From Hyphomicrobiales bacterium (GTDB lineage: Bacteria > Pseudomonadota > Alphaproteobacteria > Rhizobiales > Phreatobacteraceae), in contig JAFKKV010000013.1 of NCBI GenBank assembly GCA_017304475.1, positions 62,001 to 126,000 of the forward strand: a stretch of DNA of 64,000 nucleotides, written 5' to 3'. This document shows, in pieces, positions 17,189 through 26,458 of this stretch. The notes beneath the pieces are model-generated. The model worked only from the letters and a program-made list of their open reading frames with translations, was not told the DNA's origin and made no database searches. The position numbers were made by a program, and so were the translations under genes. How positions within the stretch are numbered: the stretch's first letter is position 1; every line of letters starts with the position of its first letter.

Positions 17189-17727
17189 CCAGCAGGACGA
17201 TGACCAGCAGGACTTGGTCCGAACCTCTCTTCGACGCGGCGCGCCTGGGAGACCGGGCCGCCATCGCCGAACTGCTCGCCATCGCCCAGCCCGATATCCG
17301 CCGCTACGCCCGCGCCGCCTGCCGCGGTTCGGCCGATGCGGAGGATGCAGCCCAGGAGGCCCTGTGGCTGCTGTTCCGCCGGATCGGCACCATCCGGTCG
17401 CTCGCGGCGGTGTCGCGCTGGCTGTTCGTCGTGGTCCGACGCGAATGCCTGCGCCTGGCGCGTCGCACCGGCCTGGCCCCGGCCGAGCCGATCGACGGCA
17501 TTGATCTCGAGCGTGCTTTCGCGACCCGGCCGGAACTGGAGATGCGGCTCGATATCGCCGCCGCGATCGAGGCCTTGCCGCAGCATTACCGCGAGGTGGC
17601 GCTGATGCGCGACGTCAGCGAAATGACCATAGACGAAATCGCACAAGCGCTCGGCCTCAGCCGCGAGGCGGTCAAGGCGCGGCTGCACCGCGCCCGGACG
17701 ATGATGCGCGAATATCTCGGCCGATGA
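17185..17727 (+). CDS. ECF-type RNA polymerase sigma factor (sigma-70 family)
   Basis: A 180-residue sigma factor with region 2 at about 25-95 (DAEDAAQEALWLLFRRI is the core-binding helix 2.2-like block) and region 4 at about 120-178 (LPQHYREVALMRDVSEMTIDEIAQALGL, then SREAVKARLHRAR as the -35-recognition helix). There is no region 1 or 3, as in ECF factors. The start overlaps the stop of the DUF2892 gene. No anti-sigma gene (zinc-binding or membrane type) is adjacent; the only coupled partner is the small two-helix membrane protein, which might play that role (inference). Confidence 0.9.
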   Translation: MTSRTMTSRTWSEPLFDAARLGDRAAIAELLAIAQPDIRRYARAACRGSADAEDAAQEALWLLFRRIGTIRSLAAVSRWLFVVVRRECLRLARRTGLAPAEPIDGIDLERAFATRPELEMRLDIAAAIEALPQHYREVALMRDVSEMTIDEIAQALGLSREAVKARLHRARTMMREYLGR

Positions 17728-17855
17728 GATCGATAGTCCACCGACCACGGGATTGACGACAAGAACATCCCTTCCAGCGGCATGTCCGATTTGTCGCGCG
17801 GGGGGCTTACCCGCCCTCCGCCGCCGTGGCAGCCTGTCGGCAGGGGAGACCAAGC

Positions 17856-19262
17856 ATGACCAGAATTTCCGATCTCGACGCCTTCGCCCTCGGCCAGGCC
17901 TTCCGGCGCAAGCAGTTGTCGCCGGTCGAGGCGACCAGCGACGCGCTCGACCGGGCGGAGGCCGCGCAAGCGACGATCAATGCCTTCGTCACGATCGATC
18001 GCAAGCGCAGCCTGGACTGGGCGCGGGAGGCCGAGACACGCTGGATGAAGGGCGAGCAGAAGAGCCGCTTCGACGGCGTGACCGTCACCGTGAAGGACAA
18101 TATGGCGGTGGAGGGCTGGCCGAGCCGCAAGGGCTCGAAGGTCGTGCCGGCGACGCCGATGGCCTTCGACGCGCCGGTCACCGCCCGCTGCAAGGACGCC
18201 GGCCTGGTGGTGCTCGGCACCACCACCATGCCGGAATTCGGCTGGATCGGCCTCTCCTCGTCACCGCTCACCGGGCATACCCGCAATCCCTGGAACAGGG
18301 AGCGGACCGCCGGCGGCTCGACCTCGGGCGGTGCTGCTGCCGCCGCGCTCGGCATCGGCCGCTTCCATCTCGGCTCCGACGGACTGGGCTCGATCCGCAT
18401 CCCCTCGGCCTTTTGCGGCGTGCCCGGCATCAAGCCGAGTTTCGGCCGGGTGCCAGCCTATCCGCTCTCGGTGATGGGCGAACTCGCCCATCTCGGACCG
18501 ATCGCGCGGGACGTGCGCGAGGTCGCCGCCCTGCTGTCGATCCTGTCCGGACCGGACCCGCGCGACCCCATGGCCTGGAATACACCCGCGCCCGACTTCA
18601 CCGTCGGGCTGGAGGACGGCGTCAAGGGACTGCGGATCGCCTATTCGCCCCGGCTCGGCTTCGTCAAAAAGGTCGACCCGGCGGTGGAGAAGGCCGTCGC
18701 CGCGGCGGCCCGGGTGTTCGAGGATCTCGGCGCGACCGTCGATGAGGTCGATCCGCCGATCGGTGATCCCGCACCGCTCGCCTGGGACATCTGGAACGCC
18801 GGCGCGGCGCTCGCCTTGTCCGGTTTCGGCCCGGCCGAACAGGCCGAAATGGATCCCGGCCTCGTCGATTGCGCCCGGACCGGAGCGCGGATGCCCGCCA
18901 CCGCGCTGATCGACGCGCTGCTCTATCAGCGCGCCAAGGTGGTCATCGCCATGGCGGCGTTCCACGAGACCTATGACCTCTTGATCACCCCGACCATGCC
19001 GACCGGCGCGATCCCGCTGGGCGCCGACCTGCCGCCGCCGGGCTTTGCCGGGCAGGCGGAGTGGGGACCGCTGTGGACCGACTGGAGCCCGTTCACGCCG
19101 CCGTTCAACGTCACCCAGCAGCCGGCGGCCAGCGTGCCCTGCGGCCTCGACGGCGATGGCCTGCCGATCGGCTTGCACATCGTCGGCGCCAAGCGGGCCG
19201 ATGCACTGGTGCTGAAGGCCATGCGGGCCTTCGAAACGGCCCGGCCGTTCGCGCGCGTCTGA
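17856..19262 (+). CDS. Amidase (amidase signature family)
   Basis: A 468-residue cytoplasmic hydrolase of the amidase-signature family with its Ser-cisSer-Lys triad: catalytic Lys in TVKDNMAV (about residue 83), cis-Ser and nucleophile region in RTAGGSTSGGAAAA and SDGLGSIRIPSAFCG (about 160-192). The more usual TDGGGSIR is varied to SDGLGSIR, which keeps the nucleophilic Ser. The ATG at 17856 follows GGGGAGA; the upstream open codons lack a ribosome site. Ordering before an oligopeptide-type ABC importer suggests that it cleaves an imported amide or acyl-peptide, but the substrate is unknown. GatA is less likely because gatB and gatC are absent. Confidence 0.9.
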   Translation: MTRISDLDAFALGQAFRRKQLSPVEATSDALDRAEAAQATINAFVTIDRKRSLDWAREAETRWMKGEQKSRFDGVTVTVKDNMAVEGWPSRKGSKVVPATPMAFDAPVTARCKDAGLVVLGTTTMPEFGWIGLSSSPLTGHTRNPWNRERTAGGSTSGGAAAAALGIGRFHLGSDGLGSIRIPSAFCGVPGIKPSFGRVPAYPLSVMGELAHLGPIARDVREVAALLSILSGPDPRDPMAWNTPAPDFTVGLEDGVKGLRIAYSPRLGFVKKVDPAVEKAVAAAARVFEDLGATVDEVDPPIGDPAPLAWDIWNAGAALALSGFGPAEQAEMDPGLVDCARTGARMPATALIDALLYQRAKVVIAMAAFHETYDLLITPTMPTGAIPLGADLPPPGFAGQAEWGPLWTDWSPFTPPFNVTQQPAASVPCGLDGDGLPIGLHIVGAKRADALVLKAMRAFETARPFARV

Positions 19263-19419
19263 TTGTCACATCGCCAGTCTGCACAATGCCTGTGCGTGCA
19301 TCAAAATTACGCGGCCACCGCCGACCGAACGGGATTGACTTCGCTTTGACAAGCATCGTCTCATCCCGTCCGCGCTCGGTGGTTCTGGTTGTCCACCGTG
19401 TCCTCCGAGGAGTTTCGCT

Positions 19420-21027
19420 ATGTCGTCCGTGAAATTGTCCCGCCGTTCCGTCGTGGCCGGCGCCGCCGCTACCGCAGGCGCGCTGTCTGCCCCGCTCACC
19501 GTCCGCGCCCAGCAGGCTCAGGATACGCTGCGGATCGTGATGCATTCCGACCTGCGCATCGTCGATCCGATCTGGACCACCGCCTATATCACCCGCAACC
19601 ACGGCTACATGATCTACGACACCCTGCTGGCCATGGACGCCAAGGGCGAGATCCAGCCGCAGATGCTGCAGGGCTTCACGACCAGCGCCGACAAGCTGAC
19701 CTATGACTTCACCTTGCGCGACGGTCTCACCTGGCACGACAACCAGCCGGTGACGGCGGAGGACTGTGTCGCCTCGATCAAGCGTTGGGGCGCCAAGGAT
19801 GCCCTCGGCCAGACGGTTCTCGGCTTCGTCGAGAGCATGGCGGTGAAGGATGCCAAGAGCTTCCAGATCAAGTTGAAGGAGCCGACCGGCCTCTTGATCT
19901 TCGCGCTCGGCAAGCCGTCGTCCAACGTGCCCTTCATGATGCCGAAACGGGTGGCGGACACCGATCCGAACACCCAGATTTCCGACTTCACCGGCTCCGG
20001 CCCGTTCCGCATGGTGCGCGAGGAATGGCGGCCCGGCGACAAGGCCGTCTATGTCAAGTTCGAAGGCTACAAGCCGCGCGCCGAAGCCCCCTCCAGCCTC
20101 GCCGGCGGCAAGGTCGCCAAGGTCAACCGGATCGAATGGCGCGTCATTGCCGACCAGCAGCAGGCGGCCAACGCGCTGCTCGCCGGCGAAATCGACATCA
20201 TCGAGGCGCCGAGCCACGATCTTCTGCCGCTGCTGAAGGGCGATCGCTCGATCAAGCTGGTCGACTGGAACCCGCTCGGCAACCAGTACACGATGCGCTT
20301 CAACCAGTCGGTCAAGCCGTTCGACAATCCGAAGATCCGCCAGGCGGTGCTCTATGCGCTGAACCAGGAAGACTTCCTGAAGGCGACCATCGGCGACCCC
20401 GAATATTACAAGGTCTGCAAGGCCATGTTCGTCTGCGGCACGCCGCTGGAGACGACCGCCGGCATGGAAGACAAGCTCGAGTCGAACTTCGCCAAGTCCC
20501 GGCAGCTGCTGCAGGAAGCCGGCTACAACCGCGAGCCGATCGTGCTGCTGCACTCCACCGACCTGCAGGTTCTGACCAATCTGGGCCCCGTGGCCAAATC
20601 GCTGCTGGAGCGCGGCGGCTTCGTCGTCGACATGCAGTCGATGGACTGGCAGACCGTGGTCGCCCGGCGCGTCAAGAAGGATCCGCCGGCCCAGGGCGGC
20701 TGGAACGCCATGCTGACCTCGTGGGTGTCGGCCGACATTCTGAACCCCGTCATGGCCGGCTTCTTCAACGCCTCCGGCGACAAGGCCGCTTTCGGCTGGC
20801 CGAACGACCCGGAACTGGAGGCGCTGCGCGCCCGCTTCGCCCGTGCCGGGACCGCGGCCGAGCAGAAGAGCATCGCGGAGGCCGTGCAGCGGCGCGTCGC
20901 CGAGAGCCCGACCCATGTCCATCTCGGCCAGTGGTATCAGCCCGGTGCGACGCGCCCGAACATCTCCGGCTGGATCCCGGCGCCCGCGCCGATCTTCTGG
21001 AACATCGAGAAGGGCCGCGGCGCGTGA
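19420..21027 (+). CDS. Oligopeptide-type ABC transporter substrate-binding protein
   Basis: A 535-residue periplasmic binding protein of the SBP_bac_5 (DppA/OppA) family. The N-terminus carries a twin-arginine-type signal (SRRSVVAGAAATAG, residues about 7-20), with cleavage near RAQQ. Family landmarks: YDTLLAMDAKGEIQPQM, FTLRDGLTWHDNQPVTAEDCV and KIRQAVLYALNQEDFL. CCGAGGAG lies before the ATG at 19420. It is followed by a hairpin and then two permeases and a fused ATPase, forming a complete importer. Ligands of this family range from peptides to opines and nickel; the amidase upstream argues for an amide-containing compound. Confidence 0.93.
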   Translation: MSSVKLSRRSVVAGAAATAGALSAPLTVRAQQAQDTLRIVMHSDLRIVDPIWTTAYITRNHGYMIYDTLLAMDAKGEIQPQMLQGFTTSADKLTYDFTLRDGLTWHDNQPVTAEDCVASIKRWGAKDALGQTVLGFVESMAVKDAKSFQIKLKEPTGLLIFALGKPSSNVPFMMPKRVADTDPNTQISDFTGSGPFRMVREEWRPGDKAVYVKFEGYKPRAEAPSSLAGGKVAKVNRIEWRVIADQQQAANALLAGEIDIIEAPSHDLLPLLKGDRSIKLVDWNPLGNQYTMRFNQSVKPFDNPKIRQAVLYALNQEDFLKATIGDPEYYKVCKAMFVCGTPLETTAGMEDKLESNFAKSRQLLQEAGYNREPIVLLHSTDLQVLTNLGPVAKSLLERGGFVVDMQSMDWQTVVARRVKKDPPAQGGWNAMLTSWVSADILNPVMAGFFNASGDKAAFGWPNDPELEALRARFARAGTAAEQKSIAEAVQRRVAESPTHVHLGQWYQPGATRPNISGWIPAPAPIFWNIEKGRGA

Positions 21028-21040
21028 TAGAATGATCGAT

Positions 21041-21065
21041 CGGCGGCCGGAGCCTCCGGCCGCCG
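21041..21065 (+). terminator. Hairpin between binding protein and permease genes (attenuator)
   Basis: An 11-base stem (CGGCGGCCGGA against TCCGGCCGCCG) with a 3-base loop, followed by TCTTCTT. Such hairpins after binding-protein genes commonly reduce read-through and stabilise the upstream mRNA so that the binding protein is made in excess. Confidence 0.7.
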
Positions 21066-21094
21066 TCTTCTTGTGAGTAGCCGGTCGGTTTCGT

Positions 21095-22036
21095 ATGATT
21101 TCTTATATCCTTCGCCGCCTCGTCGCGACTGTGCCGGTGCTTCTCACCGTCGCGGTGATGGTGTTCCTGATGCTGCGCCTGACCCCCGGCGATCCCGCCG
21201 CGGTCATCGCCGGCGACAACGCCACCTCGCAACAGATCCTCGACATCAGGACCAAGCTCGGGCTCGATCAGCCGATCGTCTCGCAATTCTTCATCTGGAT
21301 CGGCAACACGCTGCGCGGCGATCTCGGCGAGAGCTTCTTCTTCCGCAAGACGGTATGGGAGCTGATCTCCGACCGGATCGAACCGACTTTGTCGCTGGCG
21401 GCATTCACGATCATCATCGCGGTGCTCATCGCCATCCCGCTCGGCGTGCTCGCCGCCTACAAGCAGGGCACCTGGATCGACCGGATCGTCATGGGCTTTT
21501 CGGTCATCGGCTTTTCGGTGCCGGTCTTCGTGATCGGCTATCTCCTGGTCTACATCTTCGCGATCAAGCTCGGCTGGTTCCCCGTGCAGGGCTACCAGCG
21601 CATCGCCAACGGACTGTGGCCCTGGTTCGTCAGCCTGGTGCTGCCGGCCTTCACCCTGTCGGTCATCTATGTCGCGCTGATCGCGCGCATGACCCGCACC
21701 AGCGTGCTGGAGGTGCTGTCGGAAGACTATATCCGCACGGCCCGCGCCAAGGGCCAGACCGAGATCAAGGTGTTGTTCCATCACGCGCTGAAAAACGCCG
21801 CCGTGCCCATCGCCACCGTCGTCGGCATCGGCATCGCCTTGCTGATCGGCGGCGTGGTGGTGACCGAAAGCGTCTATTCGATCCCGGGCCTCGGCCGGCT
21901 CACGGTCGATGCGGTGCTCGCCCGCGACTTTCCGGTGATCCAGGCGATCATCCTGCTGTTTTCGCTCGTCTATGTGCTGATCAACCTGCTCGTGGACCTC
22001 TCCTATACGATCTTCGACCCGAGGATCCGCTATTGA
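21095..22036 (+). CDS. Oligopeptide-type ABC transporter permease (DppB-like)
   Basis: A 313-residue inner-membrane permease of the DppB/OppB type. It starts with the hallmark MISYILRRLVATVPVLLTV and has about six transmembrane helices. The ATPase-contacting EAA loop is seen as YIRTARAKGQTEIKVLFHHALKNA (about 210-233; only part is quoted as motif), ending in the usual LVDLSYTIFDPRIRY. It forms the heterodimeric channel with the next permease, whose TTG start overlaps this stop. Confidence 0.93.
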   Translation: MISYILRRLVATVPVLLTVAVMVFLMLRLTPGDPAAVIAGDNATSQQILDIRTKLGLDQPIVSQFFIWIGNTLRGDLGESFFFRKTVWELISDRIEPTLSLAAFTIIIAVLIAIPLGVLAAYKQGTWIDRIVMGFSVIGFSVPVFVIGYLLVYIFAIKLGWFPVQGYQRIANGLWPWFVSLVLPAFTLSVIYVALIARMTRTSVLEVLSEDYIRTARAKGQTEIKVLFHHALKNAAVPIATVVGIGIALLIGGVVVTESVYSIPGLGRLTVDAVLARDFPVIQAIILLFSLVYVLINLLVDLSYTIFDPRIRY

Positions 22037-22968
22037 CCGCGCCTGCTGCCTCCAACCCACTCGCCGCCACGCTCGACGTTCCCGCACCGTCGAAGCCGAA
22101 CGTCTGGCGCAAGCTGAAGAAGAATCCGTCGGTCGTCATCGGCGCCGCCATCGTGCTCCTGATGATCTTCATCGGCCTGATCGCGCCGCTGATCGCCACG
22201 AGCGATCCCTCCGCGATCAATCCGGCGGCCCGCAACCGCATGCCCATGGCCGAGAGCAGCTACAGGCTCGATGACGGCACGCGCAAGACGATGGTGCACT
22301 ATATGGGCACCGACACGCTCGGCCGGGACGTCTATTCGCGGGTGATCTACGGCGCCCAGGTGTCGATCTTCATCGGCGTGGCCGTGTCGATCATCTCGGT
22401 CACCATTGGCCTGATCATCGGCATGCTGGCCGGCTATTTCCGCTGGCTCGACAATATCATCATGCGGATCATGGACGGGTTGATGGCGATCCCCGCCATC
22501 CTGCTCGCCATCGCGCTGGTGTCGCTGTCGCGCGCCGGCATCATGACGGTCATCATCGCCATCGTGGTGCCCGAGGTGCCACGCGTCGTCCGCCTGGTGC
22601 GCTCGGTGGTGCTGTCGGTGCGCGAAGAACCCTATGTCGAGGCCGCGATCACCGTGGGAACGCCGACATTGCAGCTGCTGGTCCGGCATATCCTGCCCAA
22701 CACCATCGCGCCGCTGCTGGTCCAGGGCACTTTCATCTGCGCTTCGGCGATCCTGGTGGAGGCGATCCTGTCGTTCCTCGGCATCGGCATTCCGCCGCAG
22801 ATCCCGACCTGGGGCAATATCATGGCCGAGGGCCGGCAGGTGTTCCGGCTGTTCCCGCACAACATCCTCTATCCCGGCATTTTCCTGGCCGTCACGGTTC
22901 TGGCGGTCAACATGCTGGGCGATGGACTGCGCGACACGCTCGATCCGAAAATGGAGAAACGCGGATGA
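22033..22968 (+). CDS. Oligopeptide-type ABC transporter permease (DppC-like)
   Basis: A 311-residue permease of the DppC/OppC type. An N-terminal cytoplasmic segment (WRKLKKNPSVVIG) leads into a first helix, followed by the periplasmic loop with MGTDTLGRDVYSRVIYGAQVS, which is diagnostic of the family, and five more helices with the EAA loop YVEAAITVGTPTLQLLVRHILPN. No ATG suits the N-terminus; the TTG at 22033 overlaps the previous stop (TTGA) and gives the expected length, so it is chosen. The stop overlaps the ATPase gene by ATGA. Confidence 0.9.
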   Translation: MTAPAASNPLAATLDVPAPSKPNVWRKLKKNPSVVIGAAIVLLMIFIGLIAPLIATSDPSAINPAARNRMPMAESSYRLDDGTRKTMVHYMGTDTLGRDVYSRVIYGAQVSIFIGVAVSIISVTIGLIIGMLAGYFRWLDNIIMRIMDGLMAIPAILLAIALVSLSRAGIMTVIIAIVVPEVPRVVRLVRSVVLSVREEPYVEAAITVGTPTLQLLVRHILPNTIAPLLVQGTFICASAILVEAILSFLGIGIPPQIPTWGNIMAEGRQVFRLFPHNILYPGIFLAVTVLAVNMLGDGLRDTLDPKMEKRG

Positions 22969-24581
22969 GCGCGCCGGTCCTCGACATCAGGAACCTGTCG
23001 GTCAGGCTGCCCAAGGGCGGCGACCGTGCCAATGCCGTCGACAACGTGTCGTTCTCGGTCAATCCGGGCGAGATCGTCTGCGTCGTCGGCGAATCCGGCT
23101 CGGGCAAGTCGGTCACCGCCCATTCGGTCATGGGGCTGCTACCCAAGGGCCAGCTGGCGCCGGTGGCGGGCGAGATCCTGCTCGAAGGCGAAGACATGCT
23201 GAAGGCCAGCGGCAGCCGCTTGCGGGCGCTGCGCGGCACGCGCATGTCGATGATCTTCCAGGAGCCGATGACCGCACTGAACCCGGTGGTCACCTGCGGC
23301 GAGCAGATCGACGAGGTGCTGGAGATCCACACCGGCCTGTCCTTCGCCGAGCGCAAGGAGAAGGTGCTGGCGGTGATGGATTCGGTGCGCCTGCCGGATC
23401 CGGCAAAGCTTTACGACGCCTATCCGCACCAGTTGTCCGGCGGCCAGCGCCAGCGCATCATGATTGCCCAGGCGCTGGTGCTCGACCCCTCGCTCCTGAT
23501 CGCCGACGAGCCGACCACCGCGCTCGACGTGACGACCCAAGCCCAGATCCTGAAGCTCGTCGCCGAGATGCAGCAGCGGCGTGGCACCGGCGTGCTGTTC
23601 ATCACCCATGATTTCGGCGTGGTCGCCGAGATCGCCCATCGCGTCGTGGTGATGCAGAAGGGCAGCGTGGTCGAGACCGGCACCGCCGACGACGTGCTGA
23701 AACGGCCGCAGCATCCCTATACCAAGATGCTGATCAATGCGGTGCCGACCCTGACCCCGCCTAAGCGCGAGGTGAAGACCGGCCAGGTTATGCTGGAGAC
23801 CGTCAAGCTGTCCAAGATCTATGGCGGCGGCGGCTTCTTCAAGAAGGCGCGCGAGGTGCGCGCCGCATCCGAGGTCGATATCCAGATTCGCAGCGGCGAG
23901 ACGCTCGGCATCGTCGGCGAATCCGGCTCCGGCAAGTCGACGGTCGCGCGTTGCATCGCGCGCCTGATCGAACCCACCTCCGGCACGATCCGGGTCGGCG
24001 ATCTCGATGTCGCCATGCTGCCGGAGCGCCAGCTCCGCCCGCACCGGCGGATCTGCCAGATCGTCTTCCAGGACCCCTATCGTTCGCTCAATCCGCGCCG
24101 CTCGGTCGGAGCCTCGATCGTCGAGGGCCCGTGCAATTTCGGCATGGCGCCGGACCAGGCGCTGACCCGGGCGCGCGACCTGATGAAACTCGTCGGCCTG
24201 TCGCCCGATGCGCTCGACCGCTATCCGCACCAGTTCTCCGGCGGCCAGCGTCAGCGCATCTGCATCGCTCGCGCGCTCGCCATGGAGCCGGAGGTGCTGA
24301 TCGCCGATGAAGCGGTCTCGGCGCTCGACGTGTCGGTCCAGGCGCAGGTGCTCGATCTGCTCGACGACGTCAGAAAGAAATTCGACCTCGCGGTGCTGTT
24401 CATCACCCACGACCTGCGCGTCGCGGCGCAGATCTGCGATCGCATCGCAGTGATGAAGAACGGCGTGGTGGTCGAGCACGGCAAGACGACGGACATCTTC
24501 GCCGCCCCGGCCCATCCCTATACGAAGTCGCTGTTCGAGGCTGCGCCCGGCCGGAATTTCGAGTTCGCCCGGGTCGCCTGA
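22965..24581 (+). CDS. Fused dual ATP-binding protein of the oligopeptide ABC importer (DppD-DppF fusion)
   Basis: A 538-residue protein containing two complete ABC ATPase domains. The first has Walker A GESGSGKS near 42-49, signature LSGGQRQR near 157 and Walker B LLIADEP near 177. The second has Walker [10 protein letters not shown] near 316, signature FSGGQRQR near 424 and Walker B VLIADEA soon after. An oligopeptide-type C-terminal extension ([25 protein letters not shown]) follows each. In many bacteria DppD and DppF are separate; here they are one chain. The second Walker B reads DEAVSALD, keeping the catalytic Glu. The start overlaps the permease stop. Confidence 0.93.
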   Translation: MSAPVLDIRNLSVRLPKGGDRANAVDNVSFSVNPGEIVCVVGESGSGKSVTAHSVMGLLPKGQLAPVAGEILLEGEDMLKASGSRLRALRGTRMSMIFQEPMTALNPVVTCGEQIDEVLEIHTGLSFAERKEKVLAVMDSVRLPDPAKLYDAYPHQLSGGQRQRIMIAQALVLDPSLLIADEPTTALDVTTQAQILKLVAEMQQRRGTGVLFITHDFGVVAEIAHRVVVMQKGSVVETGTADDVLKRPQHPYTKMLINAVPTLTPPKREVKTGQVMLETVKLSKIYGGGGFFKKAREVRAASEVDIQIRSGETLGIVGESGSGKSTVARCIARLIEPTSGTIRVGDLDVAMLPERQLRPHRRICQIVFQDPYRSLNPRRSVGASIVEGPCNFGMAPDQALTRARDLMKLVGLSPDALDRYPHQFSGGQRQRICIARALAMEPEVLIADEAVSALDVSVQAQVLDLLDDVRKKFDLAVLFITHDLRVAAQICDRIAVMKNGVVVEHGKTTDIFAAPAHPYTKSLFEAAPGRNFEFARVA

Positions 24582-24587
24582 GAGGAT

Positions 24588-24613
24588 CGCGGCTTCCGTC
24601 GACGGGAGCCGCG
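24588..24613 (+). terminator. Terminator-like hairpin after the ABC transporter operon
   Basis: CGCGGCTTCCGTC faces GACGGGAGCCGCG with one G-T pair and almost no loop, directly after the stop at 24581 and followed by a moderately T-rich stretch (TTCTATCTCTT). Confidence 0.6.
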
Positions 24614-24687
24614 TTCTATCTCTTGGTCCGGTTGCACCCCGCGGGCTCGGCGCCTGTAGGATGCTCGAAGGCCGGACCGGAGGCACC

Positions 24688-26397
24688 ATGACCAGGATCG
24701 ACGCCACGACGCTTGCCCGCCGCATCGCCCAGGGCCGCGGCACGGCGACAGCCGATCTGGTCATTCGCGATGTCAGACTGTTCGACCTGGTCACCGGCGA
24801 ACTGATCAAGACCGACATCGCCATCGCAGGCGACACCATTGTCGGTACCTATGGCACCTACCAGGGGGCCCGTATCGTCGAAGGCCGCGGACGGATCGCC
24901 GTGCCGGGTTTCATCGATACCCACCTTCACGTCGAATCCTCGCTGGTCACGCCGATGGAGTTCGACCGCTGCGTCACCCGGCATGGCGTCACGACCGCCA
25001 TTTGCGATCCGCACGAGATCGCCAATGTGCTGGGCCGCACGGCCTTCGACTACATGCTGGAGGGCGCCGCCCGTACGGTCATGGACCTGCGCGTCCAGCT
25101 GTCGTCCTGCGTGCCGGCAACCCATCTGGAAACCTCGGGCGCGCGGCTGGAGGCGGCCGACCTCGTCGCCTATCGCGATCACCCGAAGGTCATCGGGCTT
25201 GCCGAGTTCATGAACTTCCCCGGCGTGATCCATCAGGACCCCGGATGCCTGGCCAAGCTCGAAGCCTTTTCCGACCGGCAGATCGACGGCCATGCGCCGC
25301 TGCTGCGCGGCCTCGACCTCAACGGTTATGCGGCCGCCGGCATTCGCACCGAGCATGAGGCGACCACGGCGGACGAGGCGCTGGAAAAGATCCGCAAGGG
25401 CATGACCGTGCTGATCCGCGAGGGTTCGGTGTCGAAGGACCTGCATGCGCTGGCGCCCCTGCTGACGGTCCAGACCTCGCCCTTCCTCGCCTTCTGCACC
25501 GATGACCGCAACCCGCTTGATATTGCCGAGGAAGGCCATCTCGATTTCATCATCCGTACCGCCATATCCCTCGGCGTGCCGCCGCTCGCCGCCTATCGCT
25601 CGGCGTCGCTGACCGCCGCGACGGCTTTTGGCCTGCGCGATCGCGGCATGATCGCGCCGGGAAAACGCGCCGATATCGTGCTGCTCGACGATCTCGAGAC
25701 CTGCGCGGTTTCGGATGTCTTCGCCGGCGGCATCCCGGTCGATGATGCGGCCTATCAGGGCCGGCGGCCGGTCGCCCCGGTGGGGCTGGACAGCATGAAG
25801 GCCAGGGTGGTCGGTCCGGGAGACTTCCGGATACCGGCAACAGACCCGGGCGCCTCGGTCATCGGCATCATCCCGGGCAAGATCATTACCCAGCACCTGC
25901 GCATGACCCTGCCGGTGAAGGACGGCGCGATGGGCGTCGATCTCGACCAGGACGCGGTCAAGGTGGCGGTGGTCGCCCGTCACGGCATCAATGACAATAT
26001 CGGCCGCGGCTTCGTCCACGGCTTCGGCATGAAACGCGGCGCGATCGCCTCCTCCGTCGGCCATGACAGCCACAATATCTGCGTCGTCGGGGTCGACGAG
26101 GCCGACATGGCGATCGCGGTCAACCGGCTGGTGGCGATCCGGGGCGGCTTCGTCGTGGTCGAGGGCGGCACGGTGCGCGCCGAGCTGCCGCTGCCGATCG
26201 CCGGGCTGATGAGCGACCGCCCCTTCGAGGATCTGATCCGGCCGCTGCAGGAATTGCGCGCGGCGGCCAAGGCGCTCGGCGTCGTGCTGCAGGAGCCGTT
26301 CCTGCAGGTGGCCTTCCTGCCGCTGCCGGTCATCCCGCATCTGAAAATCTCGGATCGCGGCATGGTCGATGTCGACCGTTTCGACCTGATCGTTTGA
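24688..26397 (+). CDS. ade: Adenine deaminase (AdeC type)
   Basis: A 569-residue amidohydrolase that converts adenine to hypoxanthine and ammonia in purine salvage. Metal-binding DTHLHVESS is near 77-85, followed by [35 protein letters not shown] and CTDDRN, all diagnostic of AdeC rather than the adenosine-deaminase-related enzymes. The C-terminal AdeC domain contains [30 protein letters not shown] lies just upstream of the ATG at 24688; the earlier ATG at 24661 has none. The stop is about 60 bases before the MFS gene. It is preceded by a terminator-like hairpin, so it is transcribed separately from the peptide transporter. Confidence 0.95.
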   Translation: MTRIDATTLARRIAQGRGTATADLVIRDVRLFDLVTGELIKTDIAIAGDTIVGTYGTYQGARIVEGRGRIAVPGFIDTHLHVESSLVTPMEFDRCVTRHGVTTAICDPHEIANVLGRTAFDYMLEGAARTVMDLRVQLSSCVPATHLETSGARLEAADLVAYRDHPKVIGLAEFMNFPGVIHQDPGCLAKLEAFSDRQIDGHAPLLRGLDLNGYAAAGIRTEHEATTADEALEKIRKGMTVLIREGSVSKDLHALAPLLTVQTSPFLAFCTDDRNPLDIAEEGHLDFIIRTAISLGVPPLAAYRSASLTAATAFGLRDRGMIAPGKRADIVLLDDLETCAVSDVFAGGIPVDDAAYQGRRPVAPVGLDSMKARVVGPGDFRIPATDPGASVIGIIPGKIITQHLRMTLPVKDGAMGVDLDQDAVKVAVVARHGINDNIGRGFVHGFGMKRGAIASSVGHDSHNICVVGVDEADMAIAVNRLVAIRGGFVVVEGGTVRAELPLPIAGLMSDRPFEDLIRPLQELRAAAKALGVVLQEPFLQVAFLPLPVIPHLKISDRGMVDVDRFDLIV

Positions 26398-26458
26398 ACG
26401 CAAGAAACGGATTTTTGCGCCGGCGGCGGCGTGGGACGGATGGGCCAGGAGATCATCC

